Of a DNA stretch of 64,000 nt, positions 1-11,800 are shown one piece after another. The translations under genes were made by a program, and so were the position numbers. Within the stretch, counting starts at the first letter, position 1, and the number at the start of each line of letters is the position of its first letter. The notes under the pieces are model-generated. The model saw nothing but the letters and a program-made list of their open reading frames with translations. It made no database searches and had not been told where the DNA came from. This DNA comes from Pezicula radicicola (lineage: Eukaryota > Ascomycota > Leotiomycetes > Helotiales > Dermateaceae): the NCBI GenBank assembly GCA_003008705.1, contig PDUO01000005.1:685997-749996 (forward strand), in the 5' to 3' direction.

Positions 1-823
1 TGACGGGTACAATTTGTAAACCTCCTATTTCAGTGTTAGCAGAGCATATCAGGTTGCGACAGATTCAACAAACTTGGACGGGCGTTTTGAACAGCATTCG
101 TATAGGCAAATTCTTCGACTAATATTCCTTCACGCTCTCTAATCCAGTCTCTCTCCGCGCTCCACGAGTTGGTCATGCATTCTAGGCACTTTGCCAGTCC
201 GTCGGTCGCGCCATTTGTAAGGATGATCTCAGCTCCACCAGCGTATGGGATGTTTGGGTGTAGCACCTCGCGCGCAAACTGGCGCAAGAAGGAGTATAGT
301 GGCGGGTAGCCTTGTGCGGTGCCATACTGTAAGGCTGTTGTCAAATCAATCTTGCGAAGAGGGTCGGTGATACCAGAAAGGTGGGGAACTGTCATATGGG
401 AGGACGAAGTAGGAGAGGGTTTGGTGGCAGCAGTCCTCGATGCGCCGACTGCATTAGGATCATTTGGGGTGGGTGTCCATCGCTCTGGTTGAGCTATCTG
501 GGCCTCGAGGGTTTCGTAGGGGAAGTAGGATGGATTTGGAAGACCTATACAAACGTTATCAGCATCTTTTGGTCTGGTAGATGAAACACCACCACCACTA
601 GATTTGAAGTATGTGGCAACCTTGCCATTGAAGATGGATATAACCTACCGCCAGCCAGATTTCCGATACCTGGAATCGAGAAGAACTTATAGAACTCCTT
701 CATACTACTCGCCTCACGGGCTTTCGTCACCCTCGAGAAGTGGTGACTTAGATCTGCAGGCGGTTGTGGTCCGCTAGACGCAGGAGTTGCATATTGCTGG
801 GTGATATATTCGAATTCCGCCAT
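1..823 (-). CDS. Aromatic / 2-aminoadipate aminotransferase (Aro8-like), 5' part only
   Basis: PLP-dependent fold-type I aminotransferase; this family transaminates aromatic amino acids, kynurenine or 2-aminoadipate with 2-oxo acids. The gene enters at its N-terminus and runs off the left edge, so only about 221 residues are visible and the PLP-binding lysine lies outside. Predicted exons are 649-823, 80-544 and 1-24, with introns 545-648 and 25-79. The second intron has a non-canonical donor (GTCCAA) but a good branch site (GCTAAC). Splicing joins NLAGG to LPNPSYFPYETLEAQ, the family signature near the N-terminus. Further on come the QYGTAQGYPPL, ILTNGATDGLAKCLE and VEEFAYTNAVQNARG segments, all characteristic. 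The family assignment is firm; the exact substrate cannot be told. Confidence 0.88.
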
Positions 824-2314
824 AGTTCACGTTGGATGATTGAAATGAAATTTGTTTAATCTACATTCGGGTGCAAGATGAAATGGAGAGAGAATGAGTG
901 ACAGAGATAGAGCGTGGAAAGAAAGAGTCTGGTTGGATTGGAAGGGCGTGGGCCTCAACACCGCATCATCACTTGCAGCTTCCTTCGATAAGAAAGATAA
1001 AGGGCAGGGCACACCGGTACACACACGGCCTGTTTTTGCTCCTTACAAAGCATGCACGGAGTTCGGTTCGGAGTACATTCTGTGCCTTGGCCGTGATAAT
1101 TCCACCTCTTTGCCGAACGAAACGCGAGAAACTGCTTCATCGAGCGGTATAATAGATGTCATATAGTGATAGTTGAGGTGTGGGCGTAGCAGAAGCTTGT
1201 CGGAGTTTGGAAGGAGACTTTGATTGATAACGCAGCGCTAAGCGAGCTCCAACCCCTTTTGCTCTCCCACCAATTCCTCACTCATTCATCCGCTTTCTCT
1301 ATATTGATACTAACAAGATCCTTCTTTTTGCTCAATCAAGTGCCGTATCCCAGTGCAGGACCTCAAGTCAGGAACCCTCTGTGCTTCCTCCCAGAATCCC
1401 AACTCTCCGCTTTTCGATGTAGCAAGGCTACATAACGTAAGATGACGACTTCCTTGCGCCAGAATGGCAGAATGCACGATATTTAGCCGATCTTACAATC
1501 GTCTCCTTCTTTCTTTCTTTCTTTTCTTCTCTCGTTCGTGTGCACGATATGCGGGGCCCCCTGAGTGCGTTCACGATTCGGGATTGTAGAGGGTTCGGTT
1601 TCTGCTCCCGTGGTTGGGTGGTTGGTTGCTTTTACCAGGGCGGCGGAGGTTGGTTGGGGGTCAATTGCTACCCCATGGGCTTACGCAGCAGTCAGATTCA
1701 AGAGCCTGCATTCTATGTAGATCTAGTATAAGCGGTCGGGCTTGTCCTCAGCGGAACGTAAATGAATCAGCCTCCAACTGGTGTATTGATTCTCCAGGTC
1801 TGGTCTTAGTTTCAGGCATAGAAGCAATGTTTGGCTGTTTGTTAAAGGCTCTGTAGGTTGTAGAGACTGGATCGAATTCTGTTCAGACTTTCGCGCTTGA
1901 GACCCATGTTAGCAATGTATCTTATTCTATATGTCAGGTATGGATGGGCTTGAGCTGAGTACTAGAATAGCCTAAAGTTACCTGTGGTATTGTGTTAGCC
2001 ATCATCCACGTTCTAAGTACTGCTGGATGCATATTCAATCTGTCTGGCGTAGCGGTAGTAGTATTTAGCTGTGTATATTACAGTCGAACATTATCCCCAG
2101 TTGTGGGATTGGCCCTCCACAGATCTGACATTGTTTTGAAGACGGTGGCAGAGGGAAGGCCTTGGAGAGAATGCCATTGTGACAGATATATATCGAATAG
2201 TTATGCTTGACGAGAAAAGGTTTTGAAGTGAGGCTATAGGAACTGCGAAGGGTGAACGACTAGCTCACAAATCGCTTAATTCTTAAATCCCTTATTGCAT
2301 TCAGACAAAGAGAT
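824..2314. other. Intergenic, no gene seen
   Basis: This is the upstream side of the aminotransferase. It holds a pyrimidine-rich tract at about 1501-1536 (repeats of CTTT), of the kind found in fungal core promoters. The short open frames here lack family features or splice support. Confidence 0.5.
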
Positions 2315-3134
2315 TCAACGTCTGAGATTGAGCAAAGGCTCACTCACCAAATTTCTGGCACAGGAATACACCAGCAGGTCATTACGAATAAAGTGGCAAG
2401 AGTGCAACACCCAACATATACCACTGTGCAGTGGAGTGTAATACGCAGACGCGCCGCAACCGGTGGGATCAAAGAACATGCTCAAGGTCGGGGAGTCAGC
2501 CTGTCTCAATATAGCTTGCTCTCGGGGCAAGGAAGACTGAAACACAGCGCCTTGGGAATATTTGGGAGTAATGGAGAAAAGAATGGTGACCATAGTCAGA
2601 ATCGGATGTGCGAAGACAAAGGGCGGAATACCTACAGTACCAAGTGACAAGGCAGGATTTCGGCAAGAAGATGTCTATAAAGTACATTAAGTTTGAAGCG
2701 TATGCAAGCTACTACACCTCTTAACGACAAGATTCCATACTCATAACGATTGTATGGAAAGGTTGAGTAGAGTATACAAAGAGGAAAATGCGTAATTGTT
2801 TTTTTTTACCTACCTTAAGCAGAGTCACTGCTGGAACGAAATCCATCCAGGTCGCGAAATCGAGACCACCTAGGCGATATTTTATTGTATCGCAGATGAT
2901 GACTCCAAAGCTTGAAAGCTAGGCGATTAGGACCAATGGCTCAATATATAGTCGTGCTTTCTTCTACCCTAAGTGCATCCTGAGTTGCAGAGCAACAAAG
3001 GTTCCACTTAGCACAGTGAGCACCCATTCTGTTGTCTGTATAGCATCGAGTTAGCATTGGCACCCAAGGATATGAGACTGTAAGTAGGCGCTGTAATGGT
3101 GCTTTACAATAGTAGCTGCAGCTGATGGAGGCAT
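2315..3134 (-). CDS. Orphan multi-exon gene, predicted membrane protein
   Basis: I do not recognise the family. Four short exons keep one frame when joined at consensus-like sites: 3108-3134 (ATG PPSAAATI), 2968-3035, 2814-2910 and 2315-2674. The introns are 3036-3107 (branch GCTAAC), 2911-2967 and 2675-2813 (donor GTAGGT). The product is about 183 residues. Hydrophobic stretches are seen around TTEWVLTVLSGTFVALQL and GIPPFVFAHPILTMVTILFSI, separated by YRLGGLDFATWMDFVPAVTLLK. A strong donor (GTGAGT at 2342-2347) lies just before the stop, so the real gene may splice to a further exon below 2315. The 3' end is therefore uncertain. It could also be a decayed gene. Confidence 0.42.
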
Positions 3135-4351
3135 TTCAGCTTACTGCGTCCTTCAAGTTGTCCCTTTCGTACAATTTGCATTTCACTAGTGGTAAAACAT
3201 GATTAAAACTTGTGTAGGCTCTGTTCAGTCAATGTTTGAGACTCCCTCTTTCTTAATACGTTGAGTTAGCGTTCTCAAACTTTCCGGTTGTAGATAGTCA
3301 AATATGAAGCTAGAGTAAAGTCAAAAGAACAAGATGGGCCCTGAAATTCCTCGGAGAATGGGACAGATAAGCTAGTCAATGAATGTGATCCACTAACGAG
3401 TCATAAAGCTTAAAGTAAATCGTGGCAAGGTTGATCTAGAGAATCGAGACTAGGGTGCAATATTGGACACACTTAGTCATATTTCTCCTGTCCTGAGCTT
3501 CAGAATCAGAGGGCGTATGTTGATGGTCTTGTAAGGCGAAGAAGTCTCTTTACATTGCCATACAGGTACCTGCCCGTCCTTTCTCCTAGATTGAAGACTA
3601 CTTTAACTTAACTCTCGCAGCCCGAGGACGGAGGACCTGGTAGTATTTACTAAGGATAACAGCTACTAGACATTACTGCCATTGGGTGAGATTTTACCTA
3701 TGGTATCTGGGTTTCTTCCATTGAGAGTACGGGTACACAAATGGAAATTAATGCGCAATGTTTCAAGCGTCTGTCCAAAAACCTGCATCAAGTGCCCAAT
3801 ATCAGTATCACTTGTAAGAACCAAGATACTTAAGAATCTGCTGCAAATACTGACCAGAGGACTCTAGCGACGGAAAAGCATATTGCATGATGGCCCTATC
3901 AAGTGTCCCTTTATTTGCACTTCCCTTTCTGCAAATTCCAGAGTCAAAGGTTTTCCGAATCCCCGGGCGTCCATCCAACCCAGGTCGAGTGCCGATTGGG
4001 ATTTCGACGCTGACTCGACTCAGCTGCTCCTATTGCACTTCAGTAGATAGAACGTCTGAGTTGCAAGTAGAACCTGCACGAGGACATTCCAGTCCAATCA
4101 AGGCGGTACATCTTGGTACAACCGTTTTTCATTGCGTTGTTAAAGAAGCGCAAGCGTATTCCCCAAATACCAACGCACTTCTTGACCCTATTATACAGCA
4201 CGGCTATGAAAGCCAGTCTTGCTAACGGCCCCAAAAGACGTAAAACGAAGCCAAGCCGCCATAATCCAAACAAATGATCGCTTCCCGTCAATGCAGCCCA
4301 ATACTTGTACAACAAGATGTTTCATTACTAAGGAAATTGACGCTGCATGGC
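3135..4351. other. Intergenic, no gene seen
   Basis: AT-rich spacer between the orphan gene and the 3' end of the cap-binding protein gene. Overlapping open frames on both strands at 3887-4315 look like chance: no motif, no splice logic and low-complexity composition. Confidence 0.45.
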
Positions 4352-5535
4352 TCATGAGTTTTGCTTTTGGTCGGAAGGAGTAGACGCCGAATTTTCTTCA
4401 CGGCTGTTATTGTTTCCGTTGCGGTTGTGCTGGTTTGATTTGTCCTTCCGCGCATCATCGAGCGCGGTGCGTTGTTGGATGCTGGAGTCGTGTGACTTCC
4501 ATTCCAATTTTGTATCTTGTGGAAAATCCAGAATACGCTTCATGATATTCCTAATTAACAGTCAGCGGTGCATCTTCGGGAATAAGTTGTGAACACAGAC
4601 CGAATCTGCAGGACCTTCCCACCGTCTTGCCGGGCCCAAATACTGAGGATGTCCTCGCCACTGCGGACACTGAGGACCGCCCCACAAACCTCTTCACTGG
4701 CGTCCGCAAACTGATCTCCAATTATGGCGAGTAACAAATCCTCCCAGTATCTGTCAGCAACCCCCTTCTTCAATCGCACGATCCACTTTCCACCCTTTTT
4801 GTTCTCTTCATCCTCCCAAATTGGTCGGACTCCCTTCTTGAAGATATGATAATCGGATACGAGGGGTAACGTTGATGGTCGCTTTAGATGCTGGTATATA
4901 GTAAAGAACTCTTCCACCGAGCTGAAACTCGCCATTTTGGATATAGTCTTCTCGTATTCCATGAACCCATTTGCCTTGTTGATTGGTGGGCGGAACCAGA
5001 ACACCCAGCTATGCCGCAGCGGATGCGCTGGGGAAGGTGCAAGTGTCTTTGGATCAGAAATCGATGTGCTCGAAGCTCGAGGCACCTGAGGGCCCGATGC
5101 TTTTGTTACCGGCAGATCTTTGACCTGTTTCTCGACTGTGGGAGTTTTTGCCGAAGATCCCACCAAACTGCCAAAATCCAAGACCGCTCCCGGAGTCTTT
5201 GGAGTTTTCGAAGGGGCACCAAATGATGCAAAAGCGCCTGATCCTAAACCAAAAGCACTTGATGCGCCGGCAGTTGGAGAAGCTATGGAGGTTGTGGAGG
5301 GGGACATGGAATTGAAAGGGTTTTTGTTGCTGTGAGAGGAGCTATCGCCATGGCGCCTGCTCAGACTATAACCGCGCGTTGGGTGGTCGTTATTAGAGGC
5401 AGGCGCTCCATTCGTAGTGGAGGGGGTGGAGAGGGAAAGTTTGCTCGAGCTGTTCGAGTTGCGGTCAGTTGTGCGCATTTGGTAAAAGTGATCTGCAAGA
5501 GCATACTTAGATCTGCGACTCCATAGATTATCCAT
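4352..5535 (-). CDS. eIF4E-family cap-binding protein, 4EHP (class II) type
   Basis: Binds the mRNA 5' cap. Class II members usually repress or tune translation rather than recruit eIF4G. Exons are 4601-5535 and 4351/4352-4550 with a 50-bp intron (4551-4600); the product is 377 residues. Residues 1-168 are a Ser/Thr/Pro-rich, probably disordered extension. The core starts at HPLRHSWVFWF (171-181) and includes PIWEDEENKKGGKW (238-251), with W240 and E241 in the cap-contact position. It continues with DRYWEDLLLAIIGDQF, VCGAVLSVR and, across the intron, the RNIMKRILDFPQDTKLEWKSH segment. The first cap-sandwich tryptophan is kept (W177); the second position is a tyrosine (EYEKT, Y194), which is the class II hallmark. 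The C-terminal tail is short and polar. Confidence 0.92.
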
Positions 5536-6760
5536 TATAATACAATAGAAAGAATGTTAGGTGGTGTACAAAGCTTCCGAGCGTGGTGCTGCAGAAAGAA
5601 TGGTGCACAGCGAAGCCGACAGCTTTGGGTATCTAAGAAATTTGCAGAGCGCGGGATAATAGGCAGTCAATGTGGTCTGTAGTATGGCAAAGCTGGGAGG
5701 AAGAGATTTGAGGGTATCTGGGGTTCGTAAATGGTCGTCTGATCGTGGGTTTGGTGAGAGTAGAAGTGTAGGAAGTGCAATTTTTCAGGAGTCCGATGAT
5801 GATCGTTTGAGAATGTTGTACCTGCACTCGCGACTTGCAAACCTTCCACCGAAAGTAAAGCGGTGGCGGGCAGCAGTAAATTATTTGATTGGACTAGCAC
5901 ACTAGCCTGTCTCGCTTAGCTTGGGGGCCAAGAGAAAAAGCTCTTTTCAACGTTGGCCTGCTCTTCTTCTTCTTCTTCTTTTTTCCTTAACAGCAAGACC
6001 TCCAACTCAAATCATCGCCAGCTCGACTACAATCTTCTACTCAGCTGGTGACTCCGATGCGTGGTCGAGATTACATTTTCCACTTCTAAAACAATCATCA
6101 GGAGGGCCCCTCGTGCGGCATCCCATGATATGGAGATTACCTAAAGATGGATACATGACACCTTCGTAGAGTCTATCTAAACTAAGCACTGATTCTTCTA
6201 TGGAAGGGAGGAGGACGATAATGCAAAGGGGATGGTGCAAGTGTAAGCAATGATGGTCTCTTCTATATTCATGAGAACTGCGTGATGATACACACAGCTC
6301 TGGTAATACGATTCAACCGTCGTGCAGACCTCTATTTGTGCGTTACTGGTTGAGCTTGAAAAGAATCGCATTGTCTGATTAACGTTCACACAACGCACTT
6401 CGGTGGTGGTTGGCACAGAAGATTATCGGCTAACGTAGTCCTTTCACACAGATATTTCCCATAATACAGATAACTTAAAGATTAATTTCGTCCGGACATC
6501 TGAGCCAAGTTCGTCTCATCATCTGCTCTGAGGTCTATTAGGGTTATTCTAGTCACATGACTTCAGGCAAAGTATTCAATCTAGGGTTACAAGTGATCAT
6601 TTTGAATAATTATCTATTCAGGCATAAGATATAGACTTGGGTAACTCATTTGTCTTAGGTATCTCACTTCCCTTAAGCAAAATGATCTCTTGCAAACCAA
6701 TTTGTACGGCAATCTATTTCTCCCCATGGTATAAAACTCGCAATTTCAAATGGACACATC
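5536..6760. other. Intergenic with a short SDR-relic-like repeat
   Basis: Upstream region of the cap-binding gene and downstream region of the monooxygenase gene. No gene was found. At about 6636-6712 there is a stretch resembling 15017-15076 (see the relic at 14770-15175). Confidence 0.5.
6636..6712 (-). repeat. Diverged copy of a segment also found at 15017-15076
   Basis: Shared blocks are GGGTAACTCATTTGTC, ATGATCTCT/TTGATCTCT and AAACCAATT(T/A)GTACGG, in the same order and orientation. Read on the minus strand both give V-x-IGL-x-EI ... TNELP. It lies just downstream of the FMO stop codon, with no intact gene around it. Confidence 0.55.
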
Positions 6761-8161
6761 TTAATCTTTCTTTGTGAAATCCATCCCAATATCTCCAAGT
6801 GTCTTTGCTGTCCCTCCTGTCTCTACAAACTTCTTTCGTGCTTCTACGTAGATCTCCCTCATATGCCATTCTTCCTCTCCCCAAAATGCTGGATCTTTGC
6901 CAAAACCTGTGGTAGAAGTTGCCCACTTGGAAAGGCCATTTATATACTCTCCGTCTTTCGGGTACCCAAGAACGTGAAACTCCCCGCCATCTCCCATCTC
7001 TTCTATTGTATGCTTTTCCCACTCAATCATCTCATCCTTTTCAGGTAATTCCAATCTATTAGTCCAGACCCCAGCGAGCGCAGCGCCCTGAGCCTCAGAC
7101 AGAGGAAAAGGGATAATCTTCTTTTGGACCGCTGTGAAGGCGAGTGTTGGATGCGAAATATCAAAGAGATGCTTGTAAAGCCCGACAACTCGACTTCCTG
7201 TTGTGATGATAGGCGGGTTCAGTGATTCTAAAAAGGGATACGAATACATGTAGCCGGTACAATAGACGATGGCATCAATATCCTTCTCTATTCTCCCATC
7301 GGTGAACCTTACGGCTCTCTCTTCAACCAGGTATTCTGCGATCGGAGGGACTTCCTCCTTGTTCTCCTGCCCAAGTTTAAGGGGCGATGAGGTACGGACG
7401 GAGTTTAGTAGTGGTTTGTTGCAAACTTCTGATATTTGTGTGCCTATGTCAAGGCCAGAAGCTGCACTGCCAACCACAATCACTTTCTTGTTGGTAAATG
7501 GTCTTGGCGCTCGATAGGTTTTGGAATGGGATATGATAGAAGGATGGGCCGCGTGAAACTCCTCGATTCCTGGAACTGAGGGGATGAAGGGGACAGTATA
7601 ATGGCCGCTAGCGACAACAAGGGCGTCGTACTCATTGCATGTCTCTTCATTTGTGATGGTGGACTTTGCAGTAAGATTCCACAAATCCTGGCCATCTCTT
7701 TTGGTGAGATGAATCTGTTGAACCTGTGCCGAGAATTTGATTAGAGATCTAACATCCTGTGAATACTTCACAAGATAATCTTGTACGTCTTCTCTACTTG
7801 GGAACAGCAAGCTCTCCTCGTGAAACTTCAAATCCGAGAAGCGCATCAAGTCCTTCGGGATGTTCGTGTTCAAATGGTCATACATGGGATTTGAGAATAG
7901 TGGTACGGATGCTCCAGAAGGCCATATCGGTTCATCGAGGGGAACTCGAGGTGTAGTTTGTGGAACTCTTGTCTTCGAAGCAATGTTTGGAGTGTAATTC
8001 CAAACGCCCCCAACCTCAGACTGCTGCTCAAAAACATCAATCTTAGAGAAGGTTGACTCGGCTTGAAGATATTTTGCCACTGCTAGCCCAGAAGGTCCCG
8101 CTCCTATAATTGCTATTCTCTTGACATTGAAAGGTCCACTGGACCGAAGAATTGAGCCCAT
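6761..8161 (-). CDS. Flavin-containing monooxygenase (FMO-like)
   Basis: FAD- and NADPH-dependent oxygenation of nucleophilic N or S centres, or possibly Baeyer-Villiger chemistry; the substrate is unknown. A single exon of 466 residues begins MGSILRSSGPFNVKRIAIIGAG. The FAD Rossmann motif GAGPSG lies at about 20-25, and GGVWNY follows about 30 residues later. The FMO-type fingerprint HPSIISHSKTYR precedes the NADPH-binding motif VVGSAASG. The ATG-type motif YCTGYMYSYPFL is in the C-terminal half. The length fits fungal FMOs. It is transcribed divergently from the telomere-type protein gene, 676 bp apart. A SDR-like relic sits just past its stop and a longer one near 15 kb, which may hint at a decayed metabolic locus. 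Confidence 0.88.
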   Translation of the reverse strand: MGSILRSSGPFNVKRIAIIGAGPSGLAVAKYLQAESTFSKIDVFEQQSEVGGVWNYTPNIASKTRVPQTTPRVPLDEPIWPSGASVPLFSNPMYDHLNTNIPKDLMRFSDLKFHEESLLFPSREDVQDYLVKYSQDVRSLIKFSAQVQQIHLTKRDGQDLWNLTAKSTITNEETCNEYDALVVASGHYTVPFIPSVPGIEEFHAAHPSIISHSKTYRAPRPFTNKKVIVVGSAASGLDIGTQISEVCNKPLLNSVRTSSPLKLGQENKEEVPPIAEYLVEERAVRFTDGRIEKDIDAIVYCTGYMYSYPFLESLNPPIITTGSRVVGLYKHLFDISHPTLAFTAVQKKIIPFPLSEAQGAALAGVWTNRLELPEKDEMIEWEKHTIEEMGDGGEFHVLGYPKDGEYINGLSKWATSTTGFGKDPAFWGEEEWHMREIYVEARKKFVETGGTAKTLGDIGMDFTKKD

Positions 8162-8837
8162 TCTGCCTAAGTAACTTGGCGTCTCTCCCTTTGTTGATTA
8201 AGTTAGTCTATTCCGCGACTGTCAAAGAGGGAAAATATGTGGGAAAATGAGGTTCCCAGAATATCCTAGAGCATTACAACTTGGAGGGTTTTTATCGCCA
8301 AGTCATAAGTGGTCTGGCATGTAAGTCTCCCGAGCGATATCAAAAGTAAGATAAGACTTGTGATACTAGTGACGAAAAGGATAAGAGGTTATAAGAATAT
8401 TTGGCAGAGGTCAGAAAAAAGGAAGATAACCTGAGAATGGGGTGACAGAGATATGCCCCACCACGTTGTCCCTTCCATGGTGAAGCTACTTCATTGAAAG
8501 CTTAAGGAACTTTATGATTTTCTACTGTATATATGGGTCTCCTTGATTAAACATTGTAGAAGTACAGATCTTAAATTACACCATATATTTTTAATATGGA
8601 TTTCTATGCAGGAACGAAACAGAGTCTTGAACTAGTGGACTCAAGTGAGTGATAGATGCCCTCACCGCCAAATTCGGCAGTATTTGCCAAAGCTCCATTC
8701 CATTGCCGCGTCAAGAGGAGCTTCAAACAATCACTACGCGACGACACTTGCAAATAGAAATCAAAGGAGGCGACGCCCAAGGAAACTCAGGACATGGTTG
8801 GAACTCACCTCATTAGTCAGTTCCAGGGAAGCTTTCA
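8162..8837. promoter_or_regulatory. Divergent promoter region (FMO / telomere-type protein)
   Basis: 676-bp spacer between two divergently transcribed start codons. No distinct operator-like repeat was recognised. The region is AT-rich around 8500-8610. Confidence 0.5.
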
Positions 8838-11800
8838 ATGGCAGATGTAACCACAACCAACGGCGCGACGGCGTCACTTGAAGCAACCTCTCACATACCA
8901 ATCGCCCAGCTCACACCTCTCCTTGCGGCTCCATCTTCCCGATCCTTAAAGGCGACAGTCACTCTAACCTGGCCGTACAGCTCTGCAAGTGGATCCGTGG
9001 CCTTCTTGCTTGCTGAACCAGACTTTCGATTGCGCCGGACCAGGGGACAAGTTCGCGTTCAATTCTCTGGATCAAGCGCAAAGGCTATTGTGAAGTCTGG
9101 GATCGCTAGTGGTGATGAGGTTACACTGTGTTTGGATGGGGTGGAATGGCTGAAGGAGGATTCTTCGACTGGAACGCCTGGGAGAGGGGTTGACTGCGAG
9201 CTGAAGTTCAAAGAAAAGCTATTACTTCAGGTCAGTTGCGAAGCAAGTTGCTGCCAAAGTCCATTCCTAACCCAGGATTGCAGTTTCGTCGAGAAGACTC
9301 TCAGCAAGTCAGTCTTATTGACATAGATCACCCAAGAGCGGAGCCAGACCCAGAATCAAGACAGGTATCCTCGACCGAAAACAGAGTACCTTCGCCCGAG
9401 CCTGCAGCGCTGCAGACTTCTCTCTTGGGTCAACCTGGTTTTTCTACGAAGACAAGCGATAACGAGTGGTCATCACCAGCGTTCATTAAACGCGCCAGAA
9501 CATCGTACGGTTCTCTTTTCGACACAGATTATGACCCATTCGAAGAGGAGGATGGCACAGTACCCGGAAAAGGCAGGAAGCGTGTCAAATCAAGTCGTCT
9601 TAGTAGGAAATGGAGGTATACAAGTCGAACACCAAGTCCGGAGGTGGAGGAGCCAGAAGAAGAGCCCAATGGGATCGTTTCTCCTGAGCCTACTACAGTG
9701 GTTCCTACAACGCCTGCAATGACAGACGAGGCCAGCCAGACTATGAGCCTGGAAAATGGGAACACTGTGGATACTTCTACAAGAACTTCTGGACAATATG
9801 CAAGTACTGCTGTGCAGGTAGATACAGGGGATACCGATATGCAGCCTGTGGATGATAAGACTTCAACAGAAACGCGGCAAGACGGAATCACTGCACTTAC
9901 GGACAGCTCAGATGTCGGAATTCTTCCCCCTGTAATTCCAATACTTCAAGAGCCAAATAAGGTGCTGTCGCAGCAGGAGCTTTTGCAGACCGATGTAGCT
10001 CAAGCTGAGTTCGACGAGACGGTTGCAGCTCCGCAACCTCCACTATCGCCTCGACTCGAGCCGCAATCCTCTGATGGTCTCCCTTTGGTATCCCCTCTTG
10101 TTGAGTTTAGAGTTGGACCATTTGGAGCGCCTCCCCCAGTTGCTCCACCAGGCTTTGATCAGAGTTGGGACGGTCAACTTAGCAGTTCAGCCAATGTGCA
10201 GGGAGAGTTGATAGCGAATGCACATAAAAATATCTATGGCGCGACACCTACTATATCTGCTGCAGAACAGCCATCTTTCGGGTTTGAGAGCTTTCAGGAA
10301 GCTGCTATTGACTTGAATAATATGGGACCGTTACACCTTGAAGTACAGCCAAACCCCGAGCACCAGTATGGTCAATGGCAGAGCATAAATGATGTAGCCA
10401 GCCGGTCAATATCCCCTTACAAGATGGTTGGGGAAGTTGGAGAGGATTATGCACAGCAGATCTACGATGAAGCTCATTCACAAGACAATGTCATAGAGGG
10501 CCAATTCTTCGGCACGGGAGATATATCCACAACACAGCTTCGTCACTCTGAACAATATCCAGATGTCAGCGAAACACAACTTGAAGGACTGGGTAAGCCT
10601 TCGGACACTCGTTCTGGGCCTGTGGAATACCCTGCTCTGCCGAGTCCGAAGGACAACTTTAATCATCCCATTTCTCAAGATGCCAGGCCTTCGACGCGAG
10701 GTTCTGTGCATATTTCAAGGCCCCAGAGCCAACAATCTGGAACTGTTGATTTGACCGAAGACAGTGATGAAGTAGATGAGGACAATGACCGAGATACCGA
10801 GGCTTCATTCGAAGAAGATATTGTGAAGGAAGAGGGCGACGGTCTCCGAAACCGCCACCGGTCAATACGTGGGGTAAGACAGGTCCTGGAGGATCACGAT
10901 GAGGAATTGAGAGAAGATGAGGAGTCCGACGGAGATGCTCCAGCTAGCAATATTGATGATGAAGAGGAGTATGACGAGGAGGAAGAATATGATGAATTAC
11001 CAACGGGATACCGCCCCAATGCCGAGGAAGATTACGACAGGCCTCTTGGGTATGAGCAGGACGATGATAACGGATTTGATGGCGAAGAGCCTGAGGATAG
11101 CTATGATGAGGATGAGGAGGACGAGGACGAGGAGGAAGATTTCGAAGATGAGCCTGCCGCACCTCCGGTCAATCGGGAACCGGTGTTCATTGATTTGTTG
11201 TCATCTGACGAGGAAGATGAACCTGAGGATAATAACACAGCGGCACGTGGGCTAGTTCAAAAGCCTATCCCAAAGGTAGAGACCCAAGAAGAAGAATATT
11301 CTGAGGACGAAGAAAGCGACATCGACGAGTCCCCCCACGCCAGACCTCATACGCAAGACGCAAATTCGGCAAAGAACATCGAGGGGCTAGTAGAAAAATC
11401 ATATCAAGAATATGACAATGGAAATACCTCTCCTAAAAATACTGGGGCTAGAGACGATGACAGCGATGAAGTGGATTCTGTGGAGTCTGTCGAATCAAAC
11501 GAGGACGATGAGGATGTTGAGATGGCCCAGCCTCCAGCCCGCCCTAGAGAGAATGAGGAAGTGGAGTCTGTCGAATCGATCGAAGATAATCAGGATGTTG
11601 AAATGGGTCAACCTCAAGCCCCCTCCGGAGAAATGGAAGAAGTAGAGTCTGCGGAGTCAATTGACGAAGACGAGGACGATGATATGGCCGAAGTCCAGTC
11701 GGAATCTGGAGATATTGCCGCGACTCTTGACCAAGAACAACAGCTGAAGCACAAGGAGGATGGCCCAGAGAATATCACGCAAGAATTTAACATGGGAATA

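Noticed and set aside
3887..4315. Overlapping open frames on both strands downstream of the cap-binding gene
   Set aside because: No motif, no splice-site logic and mutual overlap; most likely chance frames.
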